In this document: piece after piece, positions 47,508 to 59,535 of the stretch
Layout: the number at the start of each line of letters is the position of its first letter
How positions within the stretch are numbered: position 1 is the first letter of the stretch
NCBI RefSeq assembly: GCF_007096635.1
Contig: NZ_VKAA01000011.1
Location: 62,001-126,000, forward strand
Length of the DNA stretch: 64,000 nucleotides
Origin: Mycolicibacterium sp. 018/SC-01/001
GTDB lineage: Bacteria > Actinomycetota > Actinomycetes > Mycobacteriales > Mycobacteriaceae
Direction: 5' to 3'
Position numbers and translations under genes: made by a program
Notes under the pieces: generated by a model
The model's input: the letters and a program-made list of their open reading frames with translations, nothing else
What the model was told of the DNA's origin: nothing
The model's database searches: none

Positions 47508-48923
47508 TCAGGTTCTGATCTGTGGCTTGAGCGCCCCGGCGTGGCGTTCCCGGATCACGCCTGTCCACAGGCCGAGCCCGTAGGCGATGTCATCGAGGCG
47601 CTTCAACAGCAGGAACGTGACGATGCCGACCCGCTTGGTGTCGTCGTCGACGCCGCTGTGGCTGCGCGTGGCCCAGTCGAAGACCCCGTCCAGCACGGCG
47701 GCCACCACGACCACCTGACGGCAGCGTTTGGAGTACACCGCGGCCACGAGGGCCACCGGCCAGTAGTGCCGGCAGATCGCGGAGGCCAGTTGCAATGCGG
47801 CCGACCACAACCCGTGGGCGGCGACGACGGCCACCTCCAGCGGCTCGGTGCGCACGCTGGCCAGCGATCGCGCGAGCCGGCGGCCCGTGAACACCGCCAC
47901 CGCGATCGAACCCAGATAGCCGAGCCGCGACCCCAGGGCGACCAGCAGCCACACCACCAGCGTCCACCCCGAGATCACCAGTGGCGCGGTCTTCCCGGGA
48001 TGCCGGATCGACAGCGGAGCGGCCGAGCCGCCGTAGAAAGACTTGCGCGCGAACCACTTTCGCAGTTCCACCCGGTGGTCATGGGCAACCAGCGCGATCG
48101 GTTCGTAGCGCAGCCGGGCACCGGCCTCGTTGAGCCGCCAGCACAGGTCGACGTCTTCACCGGAGGTCAGCGTCTCGTCGAAGCCGCCCACCTCGAGCAG
48201 GGCGCTGCGCCGGCAGATGATCGCGGCACTGGGCACATAGGACACGGTGCCGAACGGCACGACAGGCGCCTCACGCAGGCCGAGGTCCAGTGACGAGCGC
48301 ACCGCCTCATAGCGTGCGACCACGTTGTCCGACGGCGCCAGCGCCACGATTCGCGGTGCCGCGAGCGCGACCGCGGGATCGCAGAAGTGCCCGAGCAGCG
48401 CCTCCAGCCAGCCGCGCCGGGGCACGACGTCGGAGTCGAGGAACGCCACGAAGTCGGTGTTACACGCCATCAGACCGGCGTTGCGAGCGGCCGCCGGCCC
48501 GCGATTGCGGTCCAGTCGCAGCACCCGGACATCGGTGTGGACGTCACGGAAGTCGTTCTCACTCACCGGGATCGTCGATCCGTCGTCGACGACCACCACC
48601 TTCAGGCCGCGCACCGCACCGAGAAGGCGGCGCAGCCCCGACGGGTTGTCCCGCACCGGGATCACCACCGTCACGTCGCGGTGCGACGGTCCGCTCAGCG
48701 GCCGTGGATGAGCGACGGTGGCGTCGAGCAGGGTGCGCGCCAACTGCGCGCTGACCGCATCGTGTACCTCGAGCCGGCCGCCGTTGAGCATGGTCTGGGC
48801 GGCGGGCGCCAGCCGTAGCAGGCGGGTGGGCGAACCACCGAGCAGCGCGGCCCCCTCCCCGAGGACGCGTACACGCCGATCGACCTGCACAGCGAAACCA
48901 TCGGGCAGTCGCTGTCCCGTCAC
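47508..48923 (-). CDS. mftF: Mycofactocin glycosyltransferase MftF
   Basis: A 471-residue GT2-fold glycosyltransferase: [22 protein letters not shown] (nucleotide-sugar site), [16 protein letters not shown] (DxD) and [23 protein letters not shown]. An N-terminal extension of 80 residues precedes it and a C-terminal hydrophobic region follows, as in MftF. It adds the beta-1,4-glucose chain to premycofactocin. The GTG start overlaps mftE by 4 bases. Confidence 0.95.
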   Translation of the reverse strand: MTGQRLPDGFAVQVDRRVRVLGEGAALLGGSPTRLLRLAPAAQTMLNGGRLEVHDAVSAQLARTLLDATVAHPRPLSGPSHRDVTVVIPVRDNPSGLRRLLGAVRGLKVVVVDDGSTIPVSENDFRDVHTDVRVLRLDRNRGPAAARNAGLMACNTDFVAFLDSDVVPRRGWLEALLGHFCDPAVALAAPRIVALAPSDNVVARYEAVRSSLDLGLREAPVVPFGTVSYVPSAAIICRRSALLEVGGFDETLTSGEDVDLCWRLNEAGARLRYEPIALVAHDHRVELRKWFARKSFYGGSAAPLSIRHPGKTAPLVISGWTLVVWLLVALGSRLGYLGSIAVAVFTGRRLARSLASVRTEPLEVAVVAAHGLWSAALQLASAICRHYWPVALVAAVYSKRCRQVVVVAAVLDGVFDWATRSHSGVDDDTKRVGIVTFLLLKRLDDIAYGLGLWTGVIRERHAGALKPQIRT

Positions 48924-49651
48924 CTCAACATCCCCCCGCTGTCGGGTGCCCAGCGAGTGATCCGGTCAACCCCGGCGTCGACCATGTCAGCAAAGATCCT
49001 GCCCCCTTCTTCCGCCGTCGCCGTCGTCGGATCCCCGAGAATACCGAGCGAACTGACGGCGGCCACTCCCCCGCGGCGCATCTGTGGCAGCAATTCTGCC
49101 AGCGACCCCTGATTTCCCGGTACCCGCAGGTCCTCACGCACCACACCGGGTGAAATATGTAGCAATACAGACGTTTCGGTGTGTCCGGCGTGCGCGTCGC
49201 CGCCGGCGGCCGCACAGGAGCACCAGGCGACGTCACGTCCCTCGTAACGCAGCAGCGGGACCGCCTCGCGCAGCGCTGCGACGTTGCCGCCATGTCCGTT
49301 GACGAACACCACTCGCGACGCCCACAGGCAGGCCGAACGGGCGAATTCGACGAGTAGTTGTGTCAATGCCGGTGTGCCAATAGAGACCGTGCCGGCGAAT
49401 CCTTCGTGCTCACCGCTGGCGCCGTAGGCGATCGCGGGAGCTACCAACCACGACCCTGTCAGTCTATTGACCAGAACGTCAGCCACGGCGGACGCGATCC
49501 GCGTATCGGTGTCCAGCGGCAGATGGGGGCCGTGCTGCTCGGTGGATCCGACCGGAACGATGAGCGCGGACGCAGAATCCTGGAGCTGTCTCGACGTCGA
49601 GTTCCCGAGCTCGTGGGGTGAAGCCACGCGAGCATGGTAGGCCGAATTCAC
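48920..49651 (-). CDS. mftE: Mycofactocin precursor peptidase MftE (creatininase family)
   Basis: A 243-residue creatininase-fold metallopeptidase. Ligand motifs are [28 protein letters not shown] and [16 protein letters not shown]. It releases the Val-Tyr-derived dipeptide (AHDP) from the modified C-terminus of MftA. The start is a GTG at 49651; the GTG at 49627 is possible. A 79-base gap separates it from mftD, the largest in the operon. Confidence 0.94.
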   Translation of the reverse strand: MNSAYHARVASPHELGNSTSRQLQDSASALIVPVGSTEQHGPHLPLDTDTRIASAVADVLVNRLTGSWLVAPAIAYGASGEHEGFAGTVSIGTPALTQLLVEFARSACLWASRVVFVNGHGGNVAALREAVPLLRYEGRDVAWCSCAAAGGDAHAGHTETSVLLHISPGVVREDLRVPGNQGSLAELLPQMRRGGVAAVSSLGILGDPTTATAEEGGRIFADMVDAGVDRITRWAPDSGGMLR

Positions 49652-49730
49652 CTGCCGTGCGCCAGTTGTTGGCGCATGCGTGGCAAGAGATTTCCCCGGG
49701 CGGTCAGGGCATCACCTCGCGCCCCGTCCG

Positions 49731-50906
49731 TCACACCCCGAGCGTGCGGGTGAAGCCGTCGGGAATCAGGACGTCCTCGCGGGTCAGATCGTGAATCGAC
49801 GACTTCCCCAAGCCCATCAGCGCCGAGTCGATACCGCCGCGCATGATGTCGAGGACGTTCTCCACACCGGCCTGCCCGTTGGCGGCCAGCCCCCATAGGT
49901 AAGCCCGTCCGATCATGACGGCGCGGGCGCCCAGAGCAACGGCCTTGACGACGTCGCTGCCCCGCCGGATACCACCGTCCAGCAAAACCTCGACCTGATC
50001 GCCGACGGCGTCGGCGATCGCCGGCAGGCAACGGATGGCGGCCGGGGTGCCGTCGAGATTGTTACCGCCGTGGTTGGACACCGTGATGGCCGAAACACCG
50101 GCATCCACAGCACGTTTGGCGTCGTCGACCCGGACGGTGCCTTTGAGGAGGAACGGCCCGCCCCACTGTTCGCGCAACCAGGCGACATCCTCCCACGTCG
50201 GCGGAGGGGTGCCCATCCACTGCCCGTAGGCCTCGAAGAACGTCGGGCCCGCCTCACCCCGACGGCCTTGATTCGGAACGCGCAGGTCAGGCGGCCGGAG
50301 GTGCTTGGCGAAGCTGTAGAACCAACTCGGCTTGGTGACGACCTCCGGGGACATCCGGATCATCGTCTTGAGGTCCATGCGCTCCGGGATCTTGGGGCTA
50401 CCCCAGTCGCGGCCGTGCGCGAAGCTCCAGTCGGTGGTCAAGATGAGACCCTTGGCGCCGGCAGCCCTGGCCCGTTCCATCCTGGCCAGGATCTGGTCGC
50501 GGCTGCCGAGCCAGTAGATCTGGAAGAAGATCTTGTCGTTGACCGCGGTCACGTCCTCCATGGGCTTGCTCGCGAACGAGGACAGCCCCATGGCCGTCCC
50601 GCGGGCGGCGGCGGCACGGGCCACGGCCACTTCGCCGTCGGGATCGATCGCCTGCACGCCGGTCGGCGAGATGATGACGGGCAGCGAGATGTCCTGTCCC
50701 ATCACTGTTGTCGCCATGTCGCGCTTTTCGGTTGCGCCGATGACATGGGGTGCGAAGCCGAGTTCGGAGAACGACTCGACGTTGTCGCTGACCGTCAGTC
50801 CCTTCTCGCTGGCCGAGATCAGCGACGAATACGCCGACTTCGGGAGGCGCTTCTTGGCCCGCTGTTGGGCGATGGCGACAGTTTCGAACCAGGCATCACG
50901 AGCCAT
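49731..50906 (-). CDS. mftD: Premycofactocin synthase MftD (FMN-dependent)
   Basis: A 391-residue enzyme of the FMN-dependent alpha-hydroxyacid dehydrogenase family, from MARDAWFETVAIAQQRAKKRLP at 50906. FMN contacts appear in LPVIISPTGVQAI, and the catalytic histidine and arginine region is ITVSNHGGNNLDGTPAAIRCLPAIADAV, followed by LLDGGIRRGSDVVKAVALGARAVMIGR. It oxidatively deaminates AHDP to premycofactocin. It lies 2 bases after mftC. Confidence 0.95.
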   Translation of the reverse strand: MARDAWFETVAIAQQRAKKRLPKSAYSSLISASEKGLTVSDNVESFSELGFAPHVIGATEKRDMATTVMGQDISLPVIISPTGVQAIDPDGEVAVARAAAARGTAMGLSSFASKPMEDVTAVNDKIFFQIYWLGSRDQILARMERARAAGAKGLILTTDWSFAHGRDWGSPKIPERMDLKTMIRMSPEVVTKPSWFYSFAKHLRPPDLRVPNQGRRGEAGPTFFEAYGQWMGTPPPTWEDVAWLREQWGGPFLLKGTVRVDDAKRAVDAGVSAITVSNHGGNNLDGTPAAIRCLPAIADAVGDQVEVLLDGGIRRGSDVVKAVALGARAVMIGRAYLWGLAANGQAGVENVLDIMRGGIDSALMGLGKSSIHDLTREDVLIPDGFTRTLGV

Positions 50907-50908
50907 GA

Positions 50909-52096
50909 CTACACAGGACTTTCGTTGCAGAACTTCTTGGGAGGGGCGGTGAGCAGAGTGAGCGGGACGGGACCCTTGGGCGTGCGGCCGCCACTGCGGG
51001 AGTGGTCGACACTCGGCTTCGGTTTGTCGCGTTCGGCGGCCAGCGCCGGCTCGCCGTAACCCTGCACACACTCGGGATCGGGGCCGTCGAGCGGAAGGCC
51101 GGTGAAGAACTTGGCCGCCATGCAGCCCCCGCGGCAGGCGTCATAGTGCCCGCAGCTGCCGCACGCACCGGCCGACTGCGGCTCCCGGAGCTCACGGAAC
51201 AGCTCGGAGTTCTGCCACACGCTCCCAAAACCGTTGTCCGTGAGGATGTTTCCGGCCAGGAACTGGTCGTGGATGGCGAACGGGCAGGCGTAGACGTCAC
51301 CGACCGGATCGATGAGGCAGACCACCCGGCCCGCGCCACAGAGGTTGAGTCCCGCCAGTGCGCCGGGCTCGCCGAGACCGGACAGATGGAAGAACGAGTC
51401 GCCGGTGAGCACGCGCTCGCCATGGGCGACGAGCCAGTCGTAGAGCTGGACCTGCTGGGCGGCAGTGGGGTGCAGCTCGTCCCAGACATCGGCTCCGCGA
51501 CCGGACGGACGCAACCGGGTGATGCGCAGCGTGGCGCCGTACGTGTCGGCCAGAGCCTTGAAATCGTCGAGCTGGTCGACGTTGTGCCGGGTGACGACGA
51601 CGGAGATCTTCGCGTCACGGAAGCCCGCAGCGCGCAGGTTCTCCAGTGCGCGGGTAGCCATCGCGAAGCTGCCGGGCCCGCGCACGGCGTCGTTGACCTC
51701 CGCGGTGGCGCCGTCGAGCGAAATCTGGACGTCCACATAGTCGCTGGCGGCGAGCTTCGCGGCGACCTCCTCGGTGATGCGAACACCGTTGGTGGAGAAC
51801 TTGACCCCGACGTGGTGGGCAGTCGCGTAGTCGACGAGCTCCCAGAAATCCGACCGCACCGTCGGTTCGCCGCCGCCGATGTTGACGTAGAACACCTGCA
51901 TGCGCTCGAGTTCGTCGATGATGTCCTTGCACTGCTGGGTCGTCAGCTCACGGGGATCGCGCTTGCCCGACGAGGACAGGCAGTGCACACACGACAGGTT
52001 GCAGGCGTAGGTGAGTTCCCAGGTCAGGCAGATCGGGGCGTCGAGGCCGCGTTCGAACTGGTCGACGAGCCGGGGCACGGGGGCGGTGACGGTCAT
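50909..52096 (-). CDS. mftC: Mycofactocin radical SAM maturase MftC
   Basis: A 395-residue radical SAM-SPASM protein from MTVTAPVPRLVDQFERG at 52096. The SAM cluster is C32-x3-C36-x2-C39 (YACNLSCVHC), followed by GGGEPTVRSDF. The SPASM cysteines occur in NLCGAGRVVCLIDPVGDVYACPF and CGSCGHYDACRGGCMA. It decarboxylates and cyclises the C-terminal Val-Tyr of MftA. It overlaps mftB by 4 bases. Confidence 0.97.
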   Translation of the reverse strand: MTVTAPVPRLVDQFERGLDAPICLTWELTYACNLSCVHCLSSSGKRDPRELTTQQCKDIIDELERMQVFYVNIGGGEPTVRSDFWELVDYATAHHVGVKFSTNGVRITEEVAAKLAASDYVDVQISLDGATAEVNDAVRGPGSFAMATRALENLRAAGFRDAKISVVVTRHNVDQLDDFKALADTYGATLRITRLRPSGRGADVWDELHPTAAQQVQLYDWLVAHGERVLTGDSFFHLSGLGEPGALAGLNLCGAGRVVCLIDPVGDVYACPFAIHDQFLAGNILTDNGFGSVWQNSELFRELREPQSAGACGSCGHYDACRGGCMAAKFFTGLPLDGPDPECVQGYGEPALAAERDKPKPSVDHSRSGGRTPKGPVPLTLLTAPPKKFCNESPV

Positions 52097-52377
52097 CGGT
52101 CCTCTCCTGCGATGAGCATGTTCGACGAGACCAGCACACCCATCGCGTGCAGGTACGGCGTCAGTTGATCGTCTTCGAGACCTGCTGCGCGGCAGGCGGA
52201 TCGAGCGTCGGGGTGATCGGACAGCGAGTTGATCACCTCGACGATCGTCCGGTTCTTCAGGAACGACAGCTTGCGTGTCCCGAAGTGGTAGAGCAGCGCG
52301 CCGAACGGCTCGGGCCGGACGGCCACCTGCGGATGCAGCCGCCAACGCTGGTCCGGGTCGAAGGTCGGCGCGGTCAT
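52093..52377 (-). CDS. mftB: Mycofactocin peptide chaperone MftB
   Basis: A 94-residue PqqD-like RiPP recognition protein from MTAPTFDPDQRWRLHPQVAVRPEPFGALLYHF at 52377. It contains FLKNRTIVEVINSLSDHP and binds the MftA leader for MftC. It is 2 bases after mftA and overlaps mftC by 4 bases; the longer frame through mftA is not used. Confidence 0.95.
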   Translation of the reverse strand: MTAPTFDPDQRWRLHPQVAVRPEPFGALLYHFGTRKLSFLKNRTIVEVINSLSDHPDARSACRAAGLEDDQLTPYLHAMGVLVSSNMLIAGEDR

Positions 52378-52379
52378 GA

Positions 52380-52472
52380 TCAGTAGACCCCGCACATCCC
52401 GTCGATGGACACCTCTTCGACCAGGCTCTCGGTGACCAGCTCGTCGTTCTCGGTCTGCTGACTCGGCTCCAT
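52380..52472 (-). CDS. mftA: Mycofactocin precursor peptide MftA (30 residues)
   Basis: A very short gene read from the ATG at 52472 to TGA at 52380: 30 residues beginning MEPSQQTEND and ending IDGMCGVY. The C-terminal Val-Tyr is the part converted to mycofactocin, and IDGMCGVY is the conserved end of the family. An acidic leader precedes it. GAAAGGCAGCGCC upstream offers a ribosome-binding site. Its position directly before mftB and divergent from mftR confirms it. Confidence 0.97.
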   Translation of the reverse strand: MEPSQQTENDELVTESLVEEVSIDGMCGVY

Positions 52473-52504
52473 GGCGCTGCCTTTCTGTTCGGTGATGCAC
52501 GACA

Positions 52505-52527
52505 ATTGTGATGCAGATCGCAACAAT
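52505..52527. promoter_or_regulatory. Candidate MftR operator in the mftA/mftR divergent gap
   Basis: The 89-base gap holds ATTGT (52505-52509) and ACAAT (52523-52527) as outer arms 13 bases apart. There is also an overlapping 8-base palindrome ACAATTGT (52502-52509). Either is a plausible TetR-type site controlling both mftR and the mft operon. Inference from position. Confidence 0.45.
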
Positions 52528-52561
52528 AAGGCACTGGGTGCCGAAATGGAAGAGGGTGACG

Positions 52562-53161
52562 ATGGAACCCGCCAAGGCCCGCGCCGGCCGGCGTCGGTCG
52601 ACCAGCTGGGAGCACATCAGCGCGGTCGCGATCGACCTGTTCACCGAGCGCGGCTTCGACGACGTCAGCGTGGATGACGTCGCCTCGGCCGCGGGGATCG
52701 CCCGCCGGACCCTGTTCCGGTACTACCCCTCGAAGAACGCGCTGCCGTGGGGCGACTTCGACGCCCATCTCGGCCGCATGAAGGGACTGCTGGCCGCCAC
52801 CGATCCCGCCGCGCCGATTCACGATGCGCTGCGCACCGCCCTGCTGGCATTCAACGATTTCGACGACGCCGACCGTCACCGGCAGCGGATGCGCCTGATT
52901 CTGGAAACCGAGACATTGCAGGCGTATTCGATGACGATGTACGCCGGCTGGCGGAACGTGATCGCCGCCTACGTCGCACGCCGTCTCGCGGTGTCCCCGA
53001 CGGATCTGATCCCACAGACGGTCGCCTGGACGATGCTCGCGGTGGCGCTGACGGCCTATGAGCAATGGCTCGCCGACGAATCGGTGTCGCTGGCCGCCGC
53101 GCTGGGTGGCGCCTTCGATCTGCTGGCCGGAGGGTTGGCAGGGTTGCAGGCTCGGGAGTAG
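52562..53161 (+). CDS. mftR: Mycofactocin system TetR regulator MftR
   Basis: A 199-residue TetR protein from the ATG at 52562 ([20 protein letters not shown]), with AGAGGG 5 bases upstream; in-frame starts from 52508 lie in the promoter gap and lack such a site. The helix-turn-helix is [30 protein letters not shown]. MftR is reported to sense long-chain acyl-CoAs and to control the mft operon. It is divergent from mftA and converges on the HNH gene. Confidence 0.93.
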   Translation: MEPAKARAGRRRSTSWEHISAVAIDLFTERGFDDVSVDDVASAAGIARRTLFRYYPSKNALPWGDFDAHLGRMKGLLAATDPAAPIHDALRTALLAFNDFDDADRHRQRMRLILETETLQAYSMTMYAGWRNVIAAYVARRLAVSPTDLIPQTVAWTMLAVALTAYEQWLADESVSLAAALGGAFDLLAGGLAGLQARE

Positions 53162-53167
53162 CCCGCG

Positions 53168-54709
53168 TCAGAACGGTGGTTCATCTCCGGTGGCGACCCG
53201 GCCGCGCAACCGGCCACCCGTATGTCGTCGAGCACTCCGGGCGGCAGCCAGGTTCGCTGCTCGAACGTCACGGTTCTGCGCCCTTTCGGCTTTCACGCGC
53301 GCGGCAATCTCCGCGCTGCGCAGGCGGCGTCGGCTGGGCATCCGGGCGGCTCTCGCCGGGTCCGGCGGGCGCCAGAACGGCAGATGCGGCAGTTCGGCCG
53401 TTGCCGTGGGAAACTGCGGGAAGAACAGCGCACTGCCGGGGTTGGTCGTGTGGACACGGCCGTCGGGCGCAGTGAAAGTGACTGCGCCGTCGGCTGTTTG
53501 CACCTCGGACCAGCCGTCGGGACCGAAGCAGAACGTCTTCATGAGGTGATGGGCTCTGCACTTGCAATGCAGGTTCGACGGATGCGTCGGCCCGTCGGGC
53601 CATGGCACGCAATGATCGACGTCGCACCGGTCGGCGGGCACGTCACAGCCGGGGAACCGACAGAACATGTCGCGCATCCGGACGAACTGAGCCAATCGCG
53701 CGGAGGGGCGGTAGTTCGGCTCCGGGTTGTGCCCCGGTAGCCACAACGGTGTGACTTTCGCGCCTGCGGCGATGGCTTCGGCCAATGCGGCGGTTGGCAT
53801 GACCTTGAGCCCGGGCAGCAGCGCCACGCCGGTGTCTTTCAACGGGGGCGGCTCGTCGGACTCTGCGGTGGCCTCCACCCCGGTCGCGGGCTTCGTCGCC
53901 GCGTCGAGCGCCGCCTGGTCGGCGATCACGTGCACGACGACATTCGACGCGGGCGCTGGCACATCGGCCTTCGGGCAGTCCGGCGTGCCGCAGCGGCAGC
54001 GCAGGTGTTCGCGGCCATTGAGCAGCGCGCCCGCGGCATCAGAGCGACGCTCGCCGACGCTACGCGGATCGTTGGCGCAGACGCCGTTGATCATCGCGAG
54101 GATGCGCCGCTCGGCAGCCACGCCGTCCGCGGCGATCAGCGTGCCCCACGCCGAGGTGGTCTCCGCGCCGTCGTCACGGGCGCCGATCCGGAAATCGCGG
54201 TCGCCGATCGCATCTTTGGTCCGTCGCACCGCATCGGGGTCGTAGCGTTCGATCACAGCGTTGACCGCACCGGTCAACTTCTCCTCCGACAGTGCCCCCC
54301 ACGACACCGCATGCTCGGCGAGCGCCGCGTCGATCTCGGCCAGCACTCTGTCGTCATCGACCAGATGGGTACGCCACGTCAGCTCGCTGATCACGCGGAT
54401 GTTGATCCGACCCTCGCAGAACAGCGCCGCGACCCGGGGCAGCCGGTCTCGCAGGGCCATCGCGATCCGCATCTGCGCCGAGGCGCGACGCTGCCCGATG
54501 GTGAGCGCGGCACCGATCGCGGCCGCGGTCGCGGACCAGAGATCGAAACTCCACCAGGACCGTTCGTCCTCGTCGTCGACCTTCCGGTGGGTGAGCTCTG
54601 CGATGGCGGCCAATCGCCGCGCGGCAGCCCGCGCTTCGTCCCGTGCGGCCTGCTCGATCACGCCCACCAACGCCTCGTCGGCAACCTCGGCGAACATGTG
54701 TTCGAACAT
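53168..54709 (-). CDS. DUF222 (13E12 family) protein with C-terminal HNH endonuclease domain
   Basis: A 513-residue protein with the DUF222 N-terminal half (TIGQRRASAQMRIAMALRDRLPRVAALFCEGRINIRVISELTWRT) and an HNH nuclease domain near residues 390-440 (CRFPGCDVPADRCDVDHCVPWPDGPTHPSNLHCKCRAHHLMKTF, including the zinc cysteines and D-H pair). This family is present in many copies in mycobacteria and some are tied to repeated elements. The biological role is unknown. It has a CGCTGCCG-rich middle linker (cysteines CRCGTPDC). No flanking repeats were seen. Confidence 0.88.
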   Translation of the reverse strand: MFEHMFAEVADEALVGVIEQAARDEARAAARRLAAIAELTHRKVDDEDERSWWSFDLWSATAAAIGAALTIGQRRASAQMRIAMALRDRLPRVAALFCEGRINIRVISELTWRTHLVDDDRVLAEIDAALAEHAVSWGALSEEKLTGAVNAVIERYDPDAVRRTKDAIGDRDFRIGARDDGAETTSAWGTLIAADGVAAERRILAMINGVCANDPRSVGERRSDAAGALLNGREHLRCRCGTPDCPKADVPAPASNVVVHVIADQAALDAATKPATGVEATAESDEPPPLKDTGVALLPGLKVMPTAALAEAIAAGAKVTPLWLPGHNPEPNYRPSARLAQFVRMRDMFCRFPGCDVPADRCDVDHCVPWPDGPTHPSNLHCKCRAHHLMKTFCFGPDGWSEVQTADGAVTFTAPDGRVHTTNPGSALFFPQFPTATAELPHLPFWRPPDPARAARMPSRRRLRSAEIAARVKAERAQNRDVRAANLAAARSARRHTGGRLRGRVATGDEPPF

Positions 54710-54824
54710 GGCTCGAGTATGCCCACGGCTGCGGACAATTCATGCACGCGCACCGCTCTGCGGGCGCCACCTGTGGATGGAACTGCGTCTGGGGATAACT
54801 CTCGCGATGGATCGGAGTGGACGG

Positions 54825-55997
54825 TCAGCCGAGCAGATCGGTGATCGGCGCCCCCGCAGCGATCTTCGCCCGCACTTTCATGACCTTGCCGGGGAAGCCG
54901 CCACCCACCACACCGACCACGACACCGTCGCGCTCGTAGTACGCGAGGAATTTGCGCCCGTCGTCCTCGACCAGGTGCACGGTGTCGGTGGCCTCCGGCT
55001 CGCCGAGGGCCTGGATCTTGACGTCGTACTGATCACTCCAGAAGTACGGCACGGTCGTCACCGTCGGTGCGTCCTGACCCAGCAGCGCCGGCACCAGTGC
55101 CCGCGCCTGATCCGCCACGTTGCTCCAGTGTTCAACGCGCACTTGGCCTTTCACCTCGTCACGCCAGGACGCCACGTCGCCGATGGCCCACACGTGGGGA
55201 GCGCTGGCGCGACCTACGTGGTCGCAGACCACACCGTTGTCCACAGCGATGCCGCTACCGTCGAGCCAGTCGGTCGCCGGATGAGATCCGATGCCCACCA
55301 CGACCAGATCGGCGTCGACCTGTCGGCCGTCCGACAGCGTCACCGACCGCACGCGTGAATTGCCGCTAACCCCATCCACCCCCACGCCACACCGCACGTC
55401 CACACCTTCGGCCTCGTGCAGCCGGGTCACCAGCGCACCGATCTGCTCGCCCAGCACGGACGCCAGCGGTGCCGGCTGCGGTTCGACCAGCACCACGTCG
55501 ACTCCCAGAGCCCGCAGGCTCGCCGCCACCTCGCATCCGATGAAACCAGCACCGATGACCACCGCCCGTCGGGCATCGGCCGCCTCGCGCCGCAGCGCCA
55601 AGCTCTCGTCGACGTTGCGCAGCACGTGGATGCCGGGCAGTTCGGGGAACGATCGAATCCGCTTGGGCACGAGGCCCGTTGCGATGACGAGCTCGTCGTA
55701 CCCGAGTTGCGACCCGTCGGCCAGCGTGACCGTCCGTGCCGCGGTGTCCACTGTGCGGGCGGCGTTGCCCAGGACGAGCGCGATGCCCTTCTCGGCATAG
55801 AAGTCTGCCGGCTTCAGCGTCGTCTCCTCGAGCTCGGCCCGTAGCACCTCCTTGGACAGCGGCGGCCGATCATAGGGCAGGTGGTCCTCGTCGCTGACGA
55901 TGGTCACCGGTCCCGCGTACTCCGCACGGCGCAGCTGCTCAGCCGTCCGCGCCGCCGCCAAACCGCCCCCGACGATCACGACCCCTGAAGTGCCCAC
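54825..55997 (-). CDS. NAD(P)/FAD-dependent ferredoxin reductase
   Basis: A 390-residue flavoprotein, GVVIVGGGLAAARTAEQLRR then YDRPPLSKEVLRAEL, with second nucleotide motif GAGFIGCEVAASLRALG, WAIGDVASW and the C-terminal VPYFWSDQYDVKIQALG. It is of the BphA4/ArhA reductase type and probably corresponds to Rv0688 by position next to the mft locus. It starts with GTG at 55997 without a clear ribosome-binding site, so leaderless translation is possible. Its electron acceptor is unknown. It is a distant paralogue of the reductase at 18005. Confidence 0.9.
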   Translation of the reverse strand: MGTSGVVIVGGGLAAARTAEQLRRAEYAGPVTIVSDEDHLPYDRPPLSKEVLRAELEETTLKPADFYAEKGIALVLGNAARTVDTAARTVTLADGSQLGYDELVIATGLVPKRIRSFPELPGIHVLRNVDESLALRREAADARRAVVIGAGFIGCEVAASLRALGVDVVLVEPQPAPLASVLGEQIGALVTRLHEAEGVDVRCGVGVDGVSGNSRVRSVTLSDGRQVDADLVVVGIGSHPATDWLDGSGIAVDNGVVCDHVGRASAPHVWAIGDVASWRDEVKGQVRVEHWSNVADQARALVPALLGQDAPTVTTVPYFWSDQYDVKIQALGEPEATDTVHLVEDDGRKFLAYYERDGVVVGVVGGGFPGKVMKVRAKIAAGAPITDLLG

Positions 55998-56040
55998 CAG
56001 GGTTTTCTACCGCATAATCGACAGCGGGTGAGCGCCACCC

Positions 56041-56490
56041 TCACCTGCGAGCGCGCTCGATGATGTTCGACAGCACCACGATGCTCTCGCTGCGCTCGAT
56101 GTCGGCGCTCGACCTGATGCGTTCGAGTGCCTCCTCGAGGTGGCGCATGTCGCGCGCCAGCACATGCAACATCGCATCGGCCGTACCCGTCACGGTGGCG
56201 GCGCTCACCACCTCCGGGATGTCCTGCCATGCGGCCCGCAATTGGTCCGGCGCAATCGTGCCGTGGCAGAACACCTGCACATACGCCTCGGTGGTCCAGC
56301 CCAGCGCAGTCCGGTCGATGACGGTCGTGAACGTGCGGATCACCCCGCTGTCGAGCATGCGGTCGACACGCCGTTTGACCGCCGGCGCCGACAGATTGAC
56401 CCGCTGCCCGATCTCTGCGAATGTCGCGCGGGCGTTGTCGGCCAACTCCGCGAGGATCGATTCATCGGTCTCGTCCAGCCGGTCGGCCAT
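56041..56490 (-). CDS. Lrp/AsnC family transcriptional regulator
   Basis: A 149-residue feast/famine regulator. The helix-turn-helix is DNARATFAEIGQRVNLSAPAVKRRVDRMLDSGVI, and the C-terminal RAM ligand-binding domain follows (VSAATVTGTADAMLHVLARDMRHLEEALERIRS). It is divergent from the arginine-catabolic pair, which it probably activates in response to an amino acid such as arginine, as Lrp relatives do for rocD-type genes elsewhere. Confidence 0.92.
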   Translation of the reverse strand: MADRLDETDESILAELADNARATFAEIGQRVNLSAPAVKRRVDRMLDSGVIRTFTTVIDRTALGWTTEAYVQVFCHGTIAPDQLRAAWQDIPEVVSAATVTGTADAMLHVLARDMRHLEEALERIRSSADIERSESIVVLSNIIERARR

Positions 56491-56524
56491 TCGCCGCCTC
56501 CTTCACGCAACAGATCGCCAGATA

Positions 56525-56538
56525 GTGCAGGATTGCAC
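56525..56538. promoter_or_regulatory. Palindrome in the Lrp/arginine-gene divergent gap
   Basis: GTGCA-GGAT-TGCAC is a perfect inverted repeat with 5-base arms, 34 bases before the Lrp start and 70 bases before the arginine gene. It lies in an AT-richer stretch (ATAGTGCAGG, TTGCACAACAA) as typical Lrp/AsnC sites do. Confidence 0.5.
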
Positions 56539-56608
56539 AACAAACCACGCGTAGACACGCAACAGGTGAAGATTGATTGCGCCAACCGCGGCGAAATATC
56601 GTGCAGGC

Positions 56609-57459
56609 ATGACGATGGACATCGCCGACGCCGCGCTGCCCCGCCCCGAGACCACGACCGAACGCACCCCGCGGCCGCGCCGCTTCGTGATGATCCGCCC
56701 CACCCACTTCGCCGTCGACTACGTCATCAACCCGTGGATGGACACCTCCACCCCCGTCGACACCGCCCGTGCCATCGCCCAGTGGGAAGCATTGCGGCAG
56801 GCCTACATCGATCTCGGCCACACCGTCGACGACGTGCACCCGCTCGCCGGCCTGCCCGACATGGTGTACGCGGCCAACGGCGGAATGGTGCTCAACGGTC
56901 GCGCGGTGGTGGCGCGCTTCGCCCACGCCGAGAGGGCCGGCGAAGCGCCGGCGCACGCGGCCTGGTTCCTGGAGCACGGGTTCGTCGGCATGCAGACCCG
57001 CCACACCAACGAGGGCCAGGGTGACCTGCTCCTGGTGGGCCCGACGCTGCTGGCCGGCCACGGTTTTCGCACCGACCGGCGCGCGCATCGCGAGATCGCC
57101 GACCATCTTCAGGTGCCGCTGGTCAGCCTGGAACTCGTCGACCCGCGCTTCTACCATCTCGACACTGCGCTGGCCGTCCTCGACGACGCCACCATCGGCT
57201 ACTATCCGCCCGCGTTCGCCGACCACTCGCTGGCGACGTTGCGGGAGCTCTATCCCCACGCCATCGAGGTCGCCAGCGCCGACGCTTACGCTCTCGGCCT
57301 CAACGTCGTCTCCGACGGGCTCAACGTCGTGATGCCGGCCGCCGCGACAGGCTTCGCCGAGCAGTTGCGCCACCGGGGCTTCCGCCCGGTCGGGGTCGAC
57401 CTGTCCGAGTTGCTCAAAGGCGGCGGCTCGGTGAAATGTTGCACGCTGGAGGTTCATTC

Positions 57460-57463
<4 letters not shown>
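56609..57463 (+). CDS. Guanidine-modifying enzyme, arginine dihydrolase (ArgZ)-like; annotated elsewhere as dimethylargininase
   Basis: A 284-residue amidinotransferase/DDAH-fold enzyme. Landmarks are VDYVINPWM with N41, YAANGG with N90, the substrate glutamate E135 in NEGQGD, H183 in FYHLD and a C-terminal KCCTLEV with the nucleophile cysteine C277 or C278. Asparagines at N41 and N90, 49 residues apart, mirror the two asparagines recalled as important for cyanobacterial arginine dihydrolase, where DDAH and arginine deiminase carry aspartate at the second. Ornithine would be the product, which fits the co-translated rocD. A first ATG at 56609 and one at 56615 are both possible. Confidence 0.75.
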
Positions 57464-59525
<2,062 letters not shown>

Positions 59526-59535
59526 CTAACGCAGA

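Noticed and set aside
50909..53065. 718-codon frame containing mftC
   Set aside because: The first 320 codons run through mftB, mftA and antisense mftR; the true mftC start is the ATG at 52096.
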